Made by a program: the position numbers and the translations under genes. From NCBI GenBank assembly GCA_964483625.1, contig CAZABB010000003.1, positions 1-64,000 on the forward strand: 64,000 nucleotides of DNA. The letters run 5' to 3'. The stretch comes from JAFGQU01 sp964483625. Lineage in GTDB: Bacteria > Omnitrophota > Gorgyraeia > Duberdicusellales > 4484-171. Shown piece by piece: positions 1 through 15,000 of the stretch; the first letter of the stretch is position 1, and each line of letters starts with the position of its first letter. Below the pieces are notes generated by a model. That model saw only the letters and a program-made list of their open reading frames with translations, did no database searches and was not told the origin of the DNA.

Positions 1-2
1 GG

Positions 3-3000
3 GGCTGGCTGACCGATATTATGAGTACCGCGCCGCCGGCGCTGATCGCGGTCATCGCGGCGGTGATGATCGTTCTGGTGTGTGCCGCGGTCGTGGATTT
101 CAACGAATACGCTTCTTCCGTATTATTGTTTCACCGCACTGCCGGAATATTCTCGCCTTTTTCTTCTCTGCGTTCACGACGTACCCGCTATACCATTGGC
201 GATATCCGCGATGCCTATTCTTTGGTCGATCTGGCCGTCACCCTTTCGATGAAATTTATCTTTACCCTGCCGTTATCTCCCGTCAAACTTGGCGGCTCAC
301 CATTTGCGCCGATGAGTATCTTCGGCATAACCGAATGGATCATCGCGTTGGAGGACGTCGTTGATATTCAGAAATCACCTAAGGCTCAAGCGTTGCTGGC
401 CGAATATTACCAGCAGGCCCATCAGCGCCGTTCGGAAAAAGTAGACTATGAATTAGTACAGATGAGGCTGGATATACTGCGGGCCGGATTTAATGAACAC
501 TTCCTGCCGGAAGAGATCGGGGTAGAGAGTGGGCGTGCCGGTGATTTTCAGCGATTTTCCCAAGAAGAGGGATATTGGCTGGACGATTACGCGCTGTTTT
601 GTGTGTTGCTGGATGAATACAGCTGGAAACCGTGGCGTCAGTGGGAGGAACCTTATCGTGACCGGGATCCTGAGGCTCTGACCGCATTTGCCCGGGAACA
701 TCGGGAAGATATCCTGTTCCGTATGTATGTACAGTGGGAAGTTCGGCGGCAGTGGGATGCGTTCCGGATATATGCTCATCAGCGGAAGATATATTGTATC
801 GGCGATATGCCGTTATGCGTTCATCGGGATTACAGTGTCGATGCCTGGAAGTCGCCTCATTATTTCTGTTTCGATTATCAGGCCGGATGCTATCCTACCT
901 ACGGCCGGCGTTGGTTCCGGGGGCAGATCTGGCGGGATCTGGTCCTTTACGACTGGACGAATCTGGCCCGCGATGATTTTACCTGGTGGGAACGCAGGGT
1001 CCGCTACGCGATGACACTCTATGACATGTCTCGTTTTGACTGCATGGATCAGACGTTTAAATACTGGCGGATTCCTTTAACCGCGCAGAAGACTCGACAC
1101 TGCATTACCCGGAGAGTAAAACAGCGCGAGGAAGAGTACGCGCAAGAACCATTTCTTTCCCGTTTTCCCGTTCTGCGGGAACAATTTCTTTTTACGCGGC
1201 CGTTCAGCCGGTTACGCGCCTTACGTGATCTTTCCCATGATTCCGGGGACGATTCATGGAGTCTGGAATACGAGCATTGGTTCTTTCGGATGGACGAAGC
1301 AGGGCGTACGGCGGTCTGTAAAGACGCAGCGGAAAAGATGAGTGCGCATTATGATGCGCTGGTAAAAGTCCTTACCTTTGACAGTACTTCGTTTCATGCT
1401 CCGGGAGAGATTATTAAGGTATACCGTTTATTGGTGTCTTTGTGGCCCCAGATGATGGAAGAAAGTTTTCCTTTATCTGAAGATGAGTGGGATGAGCTTT
1501 CGGAGCCGGGACAGTTAAGCCACCCTCAGCACGCGTATCTGGAAGATTTGGCCAAAAGAAAAATGCCGGTCCTTTCGGCCCTGGCGACGCTTGTCTCATC
1601 TGGGGACCTGCCGGTTCAGGTGTCATACGAGATCGTGTGTGAACAGTGGCAGGCGCAGCATCATTTTCGTTTCGAACAGTTCATGCCGTTCTGGGAGTGG
1701 GTGCTGATTCTTTCTCAAGAAGAACGGGATGACATTATCCGGCAGATCGAAGGGGAACTCGTGGACGGACCGCGGGAATCGTTTATGCGTCCGGTCATGC
1801 ATCGGTCTCTGCATGAGCGGTTATTCATGTTTTTTGTCGAGAATTGCCGGGAGGAGCTGGTCAAAATCATCGATGAGCTGGGGTTATGGACGATAAAACT
1901 TATGCAGTGGGGAGTAACCGGAGGATACGCCGATGCGGACCAATTCCCCGAAGGTTCCCTGAGTGAGACCGCCTCTCATGATAATCCCTCTCTGTTTGAC
2001 ATGATTCAGCAAAAGAAACTGCTTCATCATCCGTCTCCGCCAGGATACGTTGCCGCGTTGCTTAACGGCCGGTCGCGTTTAGCCGCGGTACCGTTGTATG
2101 ATGCGTTCGGATGGCCGGCGTCGATTAATACGCCGGGCACGCCGGAAGATATCAACTGGCGGTGGCGTCAGCCGGAGGTCATGGAAGAATTACTGACGGG
2201 GGAACCGTATGAAGCCGCCCGGTGTTTTATCCGGGGAGCCGTCGCTACCAGCGGCCGGATCATTCCGTGTGAATACGGGGCGCATGAGTCGCCTCACATA
2301 TCCCGGGTTATTCCGGGGACGACCGAAACGGATTCTCTGATACCTGAACAGACACGTTCGGTAGGGGAATCTTTTACGGTGTGGGTGACGGTGGCCGGAG
2401 ACAATAAACAATCTCCGCCGACCATATACGCAGTCACCGATATGCCGCAGGAGCGCAGCGGGACAAGGCAGGTACGCCGTATACCTTTAGAGTACGCGGG
2501 ACCTCTGGATGATGGAACATTGCTTTACCGTCGGGATGTGCCGGCGGCGGTTCCGGGAGAATATAGGATCGGGTTTGCCGTAGACGGAAACGATCCTGCC
2601 GCGCAAGGGGAGCTCGTTGTTTCGGAATCTCCTTTAGTCACTGAAAACGTCCTTTGTGCCGCTTTCCTGATGTTTTTCTTTGTATTTCCTTTTGTCGATA
2701 TGAGTACTATATACGTGTTAAGTAATATACTCATGCCGGTATTTCCGGAATCAGCCGGAATCATGAGCCTCTCTCTTTTCTGGGTTATCCTTCTGGGTAT
2801 GACGGTAGATGATGAGAAATCTTCCATCCTGCGTCAGGCCTGGCAGGAAGTACGTAATCGGCGTAAGTGGATCGAATCCGACGTGGGAGATAGTGATGAG
2901 CATCGCAAGGTGATCGCTTCGCTGATCGAGCTTCTTGAAGCTGAGGATATCGCCGGATTAAAACAGTATTTACCGCAATTGCCTTCGGTATCCAATCTGC

Positions 3001-6000
3001 CTTCGGTACCGGCTCCTTCCCGGCCGAATCTTCCGTGGCCAAATCCCGCCGCACCTTCCCGGCTATTGCCGACGGGCAATATCTTAGACACACTGCCGGA
3101 ACGTATACCGGTAGAGCTGGATAGAGAAGAACCAGCGGGGTCAGATGAAGGAGCGTTATCCTGGAAGAGAAGCGAATCGTTCCCCGATACGCATAATTAT
3201 GAATTAGCCGACACCGAAGGCCGCGAATTAGGGTTTATGAGTATCGGCCGGCATTCGCGGGGGATAACTGTGGATGTGAGCGTCGATGATTCGGTGCGGG
3301 GTAAGGGGGTCTTACTTAATACGGCAAAAAGTATCCGGAGTGTCGTGGGGTCTTCGGTCCCGTTTATATGTAAAGACGACGGCGCGCTGGCGCGGTCGTT
3401 ACAGAGAAGAGGATTGAAAGATTCCCGGGCAGTAAGTCCCTATGAAATCGTTGATGAAGAGGAATGGGGAGACGTGCCGAACGATTTGCCTGACGCGCCG
3501 TCCGGTTCCGCCGGGCTCGTTTTGCCTCAAGAAACGGGTCATCCCTCGATCATTCCTTATGTGGATATTACCATAGCGACATTACCCGCGGCGGATCGGC
3601 AGGGAGAGGTATTCTTTGTCGGGGAAAAAGAAAAAGGGGAAGTAAAGATAACGGTCGATATAAGCATTCATACCGTCAGTGCCGATGAGCGGGATGAGAT
3701 GGTTGGAAGCATTATTATAACTGGAGCTTTCTATCGGATAATGAGTCGGGACGGAACGATCATAGCCGAGAAAGGAATAATCGCCGGGGAAGGCATCGAA
3801 ATCTATGGGGCATATACGTTTTCCGATGGTATGGATCTTGCGTTAGAAGAAGGGGCCTATACGGTCCAGACGCTGGTAGATGGTCTTGATGCCGATGAGG
3901 AAGCATTTCATCAACAGGAGGATCTTACGTTCACCATGGTGCGGGGCAATGCCGGTGAAGAAAACAAACTCTCCGGTATCCTCTGTGTGTGTTTATATAA
4001 TTTTAACCGCAGTCCCGCTTTGGAAATGATCTTTGATTATCTCATCCGGCATTCAGGGCTGGGGGGAGTATTTTCGGTGAACTCCGCCGGCGTCGTCGAA
4101 GAGAGCGAATATGGCTGGGGCCTTGTGAACCCTAATGTGGCCGACGCTTTCCGGATGCAGTTTCAGGAAGAACCGATTACGATCGAGTCGAAACAGCTTA
4201 CCGCCGCGCAGGTCGCCGCGGCAGAATATATCGTCGTTCCTACTTCAGGAATAAAATCTCTGGTAGAGAAAGCATTTCCCGAAGAGGTCGAAAACAAGAC
4301 GATTCTGGTGATGAATGAGTTAAAGGCCCAGATAGAACTTGACCCGTTTCCGGCACATTTGAAAGCGGGACGGGAAGATGATGAACATTTCATCCGGGAC
4401 GCCAAGACACTCTTTCAGTACCGCCAGATTATCGAACAGATTGTCTGGCCGCAGATTGCCGGGGCGCCGGCTCCGGCGGCGTTACCGGTGCCTGCCTCCG
4501 GCACATCGGATATTCACGGCGCGATACGGATCGATCTGGAAACCGTAAACCCCGCGCCGTTTTTCATCCCACCGGGAAGCATGACGATATCGGTGGACAT
4601 TCAAGTACGTATTGCCATTGAGGTAGAGCGTGAAGGAGACCCGGCTGTGTTTGAGCGGATGCGATTGCAGTTGTTTAAGGATGAACAAGAAGAGAGCCGT
4701 CGTATCGATGTTCAGCGGTTACCCGCGATGGTGATCGAAAGTAACTCTACGTTCACTCAGAATTTTGGCTATGATCTGCCGGAAGGGTTCTACCGCGCGA
4801 TACTCATCGTCAGCGGGGCGAGGGAATTGTTCAGCGAAGAAAGAGAGTTGGCTTTTGAAGTGATCGCAAAAGACGGGACACCTCAGCTTTTTGCTCCGGC
4901 CGACACACTACAGACCGAAAGCGGGAATAGGTATCCGGTGATCGGGCTTATCGATCAGGGAGGGGTAGGTACGGTATATTTATGTGAAAATCCCAAAAAG
5001 ACACCGGGAGAAGGAACGTGTGCATTAAAAATAAGCAATGCCCCTCATTTTAACGGCCTGGTTCAGAGCGGGTTCGATATATTGAGAAATCTGGACCATC
5101 CGGCACTGCCGGCGGTGATGGAGACCGGTATGCATAACGGACTGACGTACGGGATTATGACGTATTTTGAGGGGACGGATCTCCGTGGGAAGATCGAATC
5201 CGGCGATTACACGTTCCCCGAAGCTATACAGTGGAGTTACGAGATAGCCGAGGCGTTGCGCTATTTACATGAAGGAGCTGATACCGCTCCGATCATGTAC
5301 CGTGACGTAAAACCGGCCAACGTGATCATCGAGGCGGGGACCAATATGGTTAAGATCGTTGATTTCGATACTGCCCATATCTGGACCGAAGGGGAAAGAC
5401 TTGATCCGATGGGAACGGAAGCCTACGCCGGTCCGGAAGTGATGCAGACGCCCAAATCCGATGTATACAGCTGGGGATTGATGCTCTATGAGATGCTTAC
5501 CGGTGATATCGCGCTCGCTTCGGAAAAAAGAGATTTCGCGCCACTGGAGAAAGAAAAGATGATCGCGCGGTTCGGCCCCGAAAGTGCGGAAATGATTACC
5601 GATGATACCGTTGCCGGTTTACAGGAGGCAATCGGCAGTTCGACTCGTCGAACTCCCAGTCGTCGTCCTTCCTCCCGGGAAGCAGCCGAACAGCTAAAGA
5701 CGATGAGTGAAGGTGCCGGATTGCCTCTGGTTTATCCCCAGCCTCCCCTGGAGGATAAAAGCGATACATCTCTCGAAGTGTCCCAAACTCATATACGTCT
5801 TTCCTATCCGGATCACGGAACGAGCGAGTTCCCCCGCGGGGCGGAAATCGTCTTTGCCGCGGAACTGGTAAAAGTCACCGAGACCGAGATCACTGAATTG
5901 CCCCTTTCTCATCCTGCCGTTTGTATCCTTACCCATCCCGACGGCACCAGTCGTCCCTATGAGATGGATATCGACGCCACAGATGGCAAGAGCGCTTCGG

Positions 6001-9000
6001 TAGAGATCATTGCCGGTGAGGAGATCGGTACCTATACGGCAACGTTCATTCTGGAAGATACGACCGGTGCGTATCGAGATACAACCGATGAGACCTTTGG
6101 AGTGATCGAAAATGCCATGCCGTTTCCTCAGGAGACGATCATACCGGCGGCGACGCCGCTTGAGGATCTTCCCGATGAGATCGCGCGGTATAATCACGGT
6201 AACCCCATCGGCGGTACCCTTGCCTATCCGGCGGCGCGAGGTGATGCGCGGACCATCGCGCATATACTGCGGAACGTCTTCCCGTCGATCGAGGAGATCA
6301 TACTGATCGACGGAGCCTATCAGGATGAAAAGATATTCCGGGGATTTATGGAAAATTTAACCCACTATGGATTCACTCTTTCTCCCGAAGAAGCCAGTCG
6401 TCTTAAAGGGGTAAAGGCGGTGCATGAACCTCTCGCGTTCAGGGTCTCTTTTCCCGGAGGATCCCAAATCCATATGGTACTTGCTCCCAACAATTATATC
6501 GATACTGATGCCCGGGGAACGGATATTTCCGGTGGACTGCTTTCTCCCGAGGCGACCCGGGGACGGTTTTCCGTAGTCACGGTAAAATTCCCCGGGTTCA
6601 GCGGTTATCTGGCATGGCCCCAGGAGCAGGGCGGTATGGCGGAGAGTTTCTGGCAGAGAGTGCATGATGATTTGACTGAGGGAGGATTCGTTTATGTACG
6701 GGACGCGTTTGCTCCTCCCGCGAGGTTCGTTAATGAGGGCCTTTTTGTGGAAGTGCATCATTCCCGGCCCGGGCTTGAATATTATGTCCCTCTTGACGGA
6801 TACGTCCTGTATCAGAAACAGGCACCGATAGTGCCGGTGAAGGAATCTCCCGTCGCCGGCGGCGAATCGGAAGGATTCCTTCTGCCTACCCGTCAGGGCG
6901 AATATGTCAGGATTGTCGTGCGGCATAAGGGAAATGACTCCGGAGCCGAGCGGTCCGGATATAAGGTTGTGGGAGAAGTTCTGGTAAAAGAGCAGACGGT
7001 GGGGGATTTTCGTCTTGAGGTATATCCGCGGGAGGAGAGTATATATATCGCGCGGTTTTTTATCAATCCTGATTACCGTCAAAGCGGATACGCTGATGCC
7101 GTATTTCGCTGGTTTTCGAACTCATTCCCCCCGGGATGGAAGATAAGTATTCATTTTACCGCGATAAACAGGGAGGCCTTTGAGAGATTATTCGATGCCT
7201 ATTTTCCCGGATGGGATTATGAATTCGACCGGCGTCATACGATCGCGATCACTTCTGTTGTCGGCCAGGGGGGAGGGAGAGATGTTTTGCCGGGAGGTCC
7301 TCAGGTTCCTTCGCCTCCCGTACCCACCTCGTCTCAGGGAGGAGGATACGAGGTGCAGATTATCAGCCCGGAGGATGAAGAACATATTCCGGTTTCCTCC
7401 GGTGAGCCGACCGCAGATGTGGAGGTATACGCGACATTGTATTCCCGGGACAGCGGTGAGGTGGTGATGCTGGCCAAAGGAGAATATGCTCTCTGGAGCA
7501 TTGAACCGCATGAGGGAGGGGAACAATTGATTTCCGCCGGCCGCGGCACTTTAGAAATTTCCAATCAGCAGCGGGGAGCACATGTTATACTCGGTGCTCT
7601 CGGTGAGGGGTATTATCAGGTTGAGGTGACCGTATATGCCGATTCCAGCCCGCCGGTAAGCGCGTCGGCTCAGATTCGTTTTTATATTATCCCTCCGGCA
7701 TCCGCCAATGTCCTTCCCGAAGAAAACGCTCCCGCTTCTCCCCTGTCCGGTCTCCAAACAAGACATCTTTCTATCTCCCGTCTGGGCCAAGAACTATCCT
7801 CTCTCCTTGAAGGATACACCGTGATTACCGTGCTCGGAGATTCGGGCATAGGGAAAACCCATGCGTTGGGGAATATGGGATATTTTTATATCAGCGCATC
7901 GAATAAAGAAAGTCCGGATGCTGGCCGGGCGCGTATTCTTAACGCGGTGAGAAATGCGCGTGATGAAGGGAAAATATCCGGCAGCAATCCCGTCGTCGTG
8001 ATTGATGAGGCGATTTACCTGTCTCCTCATCTGGAACAAATGGTGCAGGAATTGACCCGGCAGAATATCCAACTCATTCTCATCAATGCCCCGACGATAA
8101 GTCCTCGATTGATTCATTCTCATCCTGAATCGGCGCAGAGACCTGTTGTTCACGTTGAATTGACCCCTTATTCGTCGGAAGACCTGCGGCAGATCGTGCG
8201 GGCAATGGGTGACGATTTGGGAGGTACGGAAGAAGATTTATCCGGTGAGGTAATAAATGAGGTGGTTGGTTCTTCCGGCGGATCAGTGCGTGCGGCGCGT
8301 AGACGTTTGGAAGCCATCCTTCCGTCGAGCGGATTAAGCGGGGCGAAAGAAGAAGGAGGCGCATCAGGCCCGCGCACTCCCGGTGAAGCATTGTTGCCGG
8401 TACTTGATTTGGGGAATCGTGACGAGGTAACGGCGAGAGGAGAAGTTACTCATACCGAAACAGTCACTCTGGATGAAGGGAAGTTATCCATCGTCAGGAT
8501 GAACGTCCCGCCGCATGACGACCTTACCCGTCCCCCCGAAGGGCTGGCTTATTTTTCTTCCGTATTATGTAATCAGCTTTCTCCCGACCAGATTGATGAA
8601 GTGGAACTGGTGTATGACGAGCAGGGCGATCTTATCGTCGTGTTCGCGGTAGTGCCGGATGAGTTAAGAATATGCGCGGAAGATCACCCTGAGACCGTGA
8701 AGAAGAAACTAGCCCGAATTCGTAATATGAACCTTGCCTATCATGTCTTTACCATGGAATGGGCTGATCTTGCGGGTCTGCAGCCGCAATGGAGCGGTGA
8801 GCCCGTTTCCAGCGCCGGTTCTCCTGACGAGGCAAAACCGCTGGTCGAATCCGATCCGGCGGCAAGCCGAGTCCTTGCCAATTGGGATCGATTGCTTGAG
8901 TCCCATGCCGAAGCGATGAATAAGACGCTTGCGTATGAAAAGGTATGGGCCCAGCGTACCCTGGGTGAAGAAGCTGCCGGGCAGTATGACGACCTGATTG

Positions 9001-12000
9001 CTCCGACGGGAATAATCTCTGCGCCGTTCGCGTATTTGGAAGTAACCGAAGATGAGAGCGGGAAAAAGAGCTGGTGGCTCGGGTCGTTCGCTCAGTATAT
9101 AAATCTTCTCGGCGACAGTCACCAAGTACATAAACTTCTCGCGCGAAGCGGAATGGGGAACCGAGACGCCTCGATATTTTACATTCCGCCGCAAGGGTAT
9201 GACCCGGCACGCTGGTACAAAGACGATTTGCAGTACTATCTTGCGTTATTGAACCGCGCCGGGGTAGAAGAAGATACTCAGGCGATGGTCATCGGTCCCG
9301 GTATCGGTACGGATGTGAAAGCCACAAGTATGAACACGGATAAGCCGATAAGGGCGATCGAGATCAGTCCGTTCCATGCCGCGGCGTTGCGGGCGAACAC
9401 CCGGTCTGCCGGTATCGATATTGATCTGGTCGTCTCCGATATCGTGAATGTCGCCGGAGGTGAGACAGCGATACCGGATGAATGGTGGGGAACGACCGAA
9501 TTCGTCACCTGGGCCTTACCCGCTCTGGATGAGAGACATGGGACACAGAGCTGGCGCGATTATCATGACGGATATGTGGGCGTAGAGACGGATGTTTTAC
9601 CCGCTTTGCGCGATCTTCTGCCCCGGTTATGGCCGGAAGATAACGGGAGGGCGTTGTTATGGATTGGCGACGCCGAGCCGCAGGTTTTCCATGATATTTT
9701 TCCGGCGGATCAATTTCACGTCCAGGTCGAACCGCAAAACGCGATTTGCTGGTTGATGCGCCGGACATCTTCGCAGACTCAGCCGCCGCGTGCGCCTCAA
9801 GACGATCTATTCGTTTTACGAAAAGGTGAGCAGCCGCATACGACATCTGAAGATTCACTTGCCGGCCCTCTGTTATTTCACCATCTAAAACTGCATGCCG
9901 GCCGGGACGCAGATAGCGTAGAGGATCTGTTGAGAGGACTTAAGTTGAACGGCAAGACGGTCATGTTTGTCGGCGCTGAATCTCAGGAAGTACCTCGTGC
10001 CTGGAGCAGATATCTGCCTCGTTCGGATATTGTTGTCATAAATCCCAAGTGGGAGACGAGATCGGCGGGAAACATAACCGTTCTGGGAATGCCGATACAG
10101 GAAGTGGATCCTGCGGATGTTCCCAAGGCGGCGCTTATCGTCTCCACCGGCCTGTTCCGGCCGGAATGGGAGCCGCTTATTGCCGGTGAAGGCGGATATC
10201 CGGCGATGTTAAGGGGAACGCAGGATCTCCTGGATGATGACAGGGTGATGTTGATCAACACCGGACGGGGAAGGAATGCCAGTTTAGAGATCGCTGCCGA
10301 CGACATGGGTCTGTCCTGGGAAGATCTGGATAAGGAAACCGGCGGATCGTATCGCTTGACTCAGGACCGACGGGAAGAAGTTCCCTTATCGGAAATAGTT
10401 ACCCGTATACGCCGGGATCAGGTAAGCGGCCGGGAGACGGCGATGTGGGAGATCGCTACCGAGTCCGGTTCGCCGCCGGTGTATCTTATGGATCAGCATG
10501 GGAAAGCCTATGCGGCAATCATGGGGGAAGGCGTATTGCAGGATATTGATACGGAGGAGAAATTAGTGATTATTATCGTCGACCGGCATCGCGACGATGC
10601 CTCCGAAGAACACAAACCCCTGCCGGTAAGTCTGGATGAGATTTTAGCCATAGATTACGATATGGCCTGCTGGATGATCCCGTTGGCACGGCATTTTACC
10701 GGTGAGGTAGAGATCGTGCATGTGAAACCGCATGTTTCCCCCCCGTATGCCGACGCGCATACGGAAACGTTTTACTTTATCGATCAGGGCGATACGTATT
10801 ATTACAAAAAAAAGCTGCCCGACACAGCGCCGGCAGGTACGGTACGGACGATTCAATTTCATACGGTAGGAGTAGACGGATTAAACCCGTTATTGGGACA
10901 GATGGCCAAGGATAACCCCGATACAAATTATGTTTTCACCTTTGACGAAGATTTTGTCCTGAGCCGGGAAGATTTGGTAGTGACTGGAGAAAAAGTACTG
11001 TTTATATATTTAAAAGATAAAGCGTTACGGCGCGGTGCCTATGCTGAAGCGGCCGAATACCAGAATAAGATCAACGAGATAGACCTGCTGATGAGACGGC
11101 GGATGGATATCGATTGGGATGAGCAGTATCGTTCTACCGCGCAGAACACCGCAGGCGATCTCCGTCAAATATGTGCCTGTTTAACCGGAAACGGTATCGT
11201 TCCGTTTGTAATCCCCATCGCGCTCAGTGACGGCTACACGCCCCGTAACATCCAGCAGCCTGTTCTGGATGAATTCACCGGAGCGTTAGCGTCATGCGGC
11301 GTAACAAAATTACAAAGAGGCGAGGAGGAGGGCCCTCTCTGCCGTAAGGTTGGCTCTGAATCTTCCCGGGTCCGCCGCAAGGGAGGGGATTTTGTCGACC
11401 TGGGTTCCTTGGGAAGAGTCCCGGCCGACGATCTGACGGTGATGAAACAGAATGCCGGAATTCAATTCTCCCGATTAGTGATACAATTAAAAGCACAGGA
11501 ACCGCATTTTGTCAAAGAAAAGGGTGTTGTGCCATTGCATCGATACGACGTTGATTTGGGAGAGCGGAATTTTCCCGTGGTGGGTTGGAACGATACTGGC
11601 TTGTTGTTATTGCGTAACGAGGCGACCGGCGCCGAATTGATGATCATCAATGTGCCGTTCTACGGCATAATGATCGGAGACAAGACATATGAACTTGTCT
11701 CCGGAGAATCGTCATGCCTTCTCGATCAGGAAAGTGACGATGCGTTCCCGGTGACGAGGTCTGAAATAAAGAAAAGAGCGGGATTGCCGGTCGTGACCTT
11801 CCCTTTGCGGGACATCAAAGGGAATCCCGATGTCGATGAGTTTTACTTATCAGGAGATACCCTGCCGCCGGTAAATTCCCCTTCTCCCGTGGCACCTCCG
11901 GTTAATCCGGAGATATCCGATGAAAATGTTTTTCCCGATCATCTTCCCGCCGTACAGGATGAACAGGCTGTTGCACCGAAGAAGCTCACCGTTTCCGTTG

Positions 12001-15000
12001 TCTCTCCCCGGGAAAACCAGGTTATCCCTGAAGGAGAAGAAATTGAGATAAAAGTACAACTGGTGGATGAAACGGCACAATCTCCCTTCCGGATGGAAGA
12101 CCCGGCGCGGTGTTCGCTTTTCGATATGACCCGGGGGATAGGACAGCGAAGGAAAATCATCGACCGTGTGGATATGCGGCTTTTACCGGACAAATGTGTG
12201 ACATTCGGCGTAATCTCCGGGTTGACTCCCGGCAGGTATCTGCTGGATATCCGCGTATTGCCGGAAGAGAGGAAGAAAGAGGATGATTGGTATATTGTCT
12301 GGCAAACCTTTTCCGTCGGAGAGAGTTCAGTATTATCTCGGTCTGAAACGGTTGAGGATGATCCGAAGATTCTTGAAGCGGTGAACTCTCCCGCGGGGCA
12401 GAGTCTTCTGACGGCAGCGCGTGAGGAAGAGGGGTCTATAAAAGGGAAAATAAGTGCGGCACTGCCTCAAGTACGATTTGGCCTGTCTGATGATCTGGCC
12501 GCATATATTGTCGCCAATACCATGCAGTACGCGGAGTTATCGCCTGCCCAGCAGGATTTCATTGCCCGCTATACGGTACGAGTGATGGCGGCGCTGAAAG
12601 ATGAAAGAGGCAGGATCATAGAGAATGCCGACGTGCTTTATCATCCCGATCTGGCTCCGTTGTATTATCCTCACGAAGGGTATGAGGCTCTTACCGCCAG
12701 TTTGCGTTACGTTACCGGCACAATTTCTCCCAGACAGAATTTAGGGTACTTATTTCGCTCCAACCCCGGCCATCTCCGACAGGTCGCCGCGGCGGTCATC
12801 GCGCGCGAAGCCCAGAAAATGACGCTGTCCGAGCAGATAAAAAACGATGCTGTCCGGCTGATGCGGGCGTATGATCCAGCTTACCGGCATTATCCTCCGG
12901 CGATCGATGATCCCCGTGCTCTGCGGGATCCGCTCAATGATATCATCGTTACCCGGACCAAAAGCCTGGACGCGTATGGATTACGTGCCGGCGGCGGCCT
13001 GCTGAATCTCAGATCAGGCCGGTCATATGTGGATTCCGCGTTGACGCTGTTTCATGAAAAACTGCACAATTTCACCTCGGATTATTTACACGCGGCGGGG
13101 ATAGCGTTTTGGAAATATCCCGTCGGCAACTCATTTACGGAGATCATGGTCACCGCGCTGGAATTTCTCTACGGAATAAAAGCCGGGTTTTCTCTTTCCC
13201 GGATCGATAGTGATTACTGGTTTGCGGCAGAGGAATTGGTGGCTATTTTAGAAGTATTACGCCGCAACGATCTCTTTGACTGGGATGATGAAGAACAACG
13301 GCGTGAGTTGTTGATTATGGCTGAACAAGGGGATCTGAGTGAGGTGCTTTCTCTCTATGGCGATTTGAGAGGTATTGAAACGGAAAAGTTAGTGGATCAT
13401 TTTAACCGGGTACGCAACCGTTTTTTTCAGGGGTCAAATGAAAGTTATGTTTCCGGCACCCGGGCATTCGCGCGGGAAGGTAAGATGTTGAAGATAGATA
13501 CGTTTTCTCCTCCCGTTCGCCGGGAGGAAGAGGATTCCCCTATTTCTTCCGCAGTACCTCCTCCCGATTTTCGGGGAACAGAAACCGTTTCACAACCTGC
13601 CGGAGAGGTGGAGAGAAGCGAACCGGTCGAGATAAAGTTTCCTTTACCGTCGGATGTGGCAGCCGACCGGATAGGATTATCTTCGGGAGATACATTATTG
13701 ATGATCGGGACGACATTCGACGGCATGGTCGCCGAATTAGCCGGCCGCGGGATCACGGTAACCCTGGTGGAATTAAGCGGCATCATCGGTATCGATCAGA
13801 TTGAGAGAGCAAACGAAAGGCTGACCGTGGAAGGAAAGTCAGTTCCCCAGCCGACATTGGTCATCAAAAATGCCGCAGCGTTAAGTGCGGCTGATTTAAC
13901 CGCCGCCGGCGCGCCGCTTGTGTACGATGTGGTCACGCTCTTCGACCTCTTCATAGACGTGCAGGGAGATGCGGAGCAGATCATACGTAACAGTTTGGAG
14001 GTATTGAAAAACGGAGGAGCTATCTGGCTGCCGCGGGAAGGAAGCCGGCAGGGAGCTCTTTTTGACGTGGAAGAAACGCTTCTTGCGCCGGTATGCCGCC
14101 GGATCGGGGTAACGTATGAGCTCCTGCCGAATGAGCCGGTGATTACGCCTTACAGTTTCGGCGATAAAAACGTCGGGTACCGCATTCATAAAGCGAGATC
14201 GGGAAATATACCTGTTTCTCAGGCGGCGGGTAATATCCGTTCTATTGAAGAACGTGATATTGAAACGGTGCGAATATTATCAGAACGAATAGGGTTCCGG
14301 GGAATATCGTTACATATATTAAAAGAATATGCCCAATCGGCATCTCAAACGACTCCGCAGGGGATTTATGTATATGAAGAAGGACAGATCGTTGTCGGGT
14401 ACATGTATTTTGCCTACCGTGAGCATGAAAATACCGTTCTTATTAACGAAATCGTAGTCGCCCAGGAGCGTGAAGGGGAAGGCATTGGTTCTTTTCTTTT
14501 AGCCAGAACGCTGGATGATTGCCGTGCGTTGGGAGTATTTCGTTTTCGCGCCGACATCAAAGCTACTGCCGATCGTTCATTCAGATTGTTTGAGAAGTTC
14601 GGATTCGAGAGAGCAAAAGAACAACCCGCGGATTCTCCTGATTTTACGGTGACGTATATTTTAGAAACAAAGGATGGTTCGGTTGTCTCTCATGTTTCAC
14701 CATCCGATGGACAGGATATCGTACCTGATTTAATACCAATATATCCGGAGGATAACGCGGAGTTTTTACATCGTCAGGCAAAAGATATCGTATGTATCGC
14801 GGTAGAAAATAGCGGCGTTGATTATATGGATGTTACTCTTGTGGGGAGTGTGGCTCGGCGTGAACGCCATAATAAAGACATCGATATTCGTATTAAAGCT
14901 CCTTCGTTACACGATAGAGGAGTGAAAAAGTTAAAACGGGAAATAGAAGAGGAAGCTGCTCGAAGAGGGGTGTCAGTGGATGTCATTACCCAAGAAACTA

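Noticed and set aside
6357..7082. A 241-codon open stretch on the minus strand
   Set aside because: It is antisense to a well-formed GNAT/methyltransferase-like part of the giant frame. Its translation shows no domain and no ribosome-binding context.
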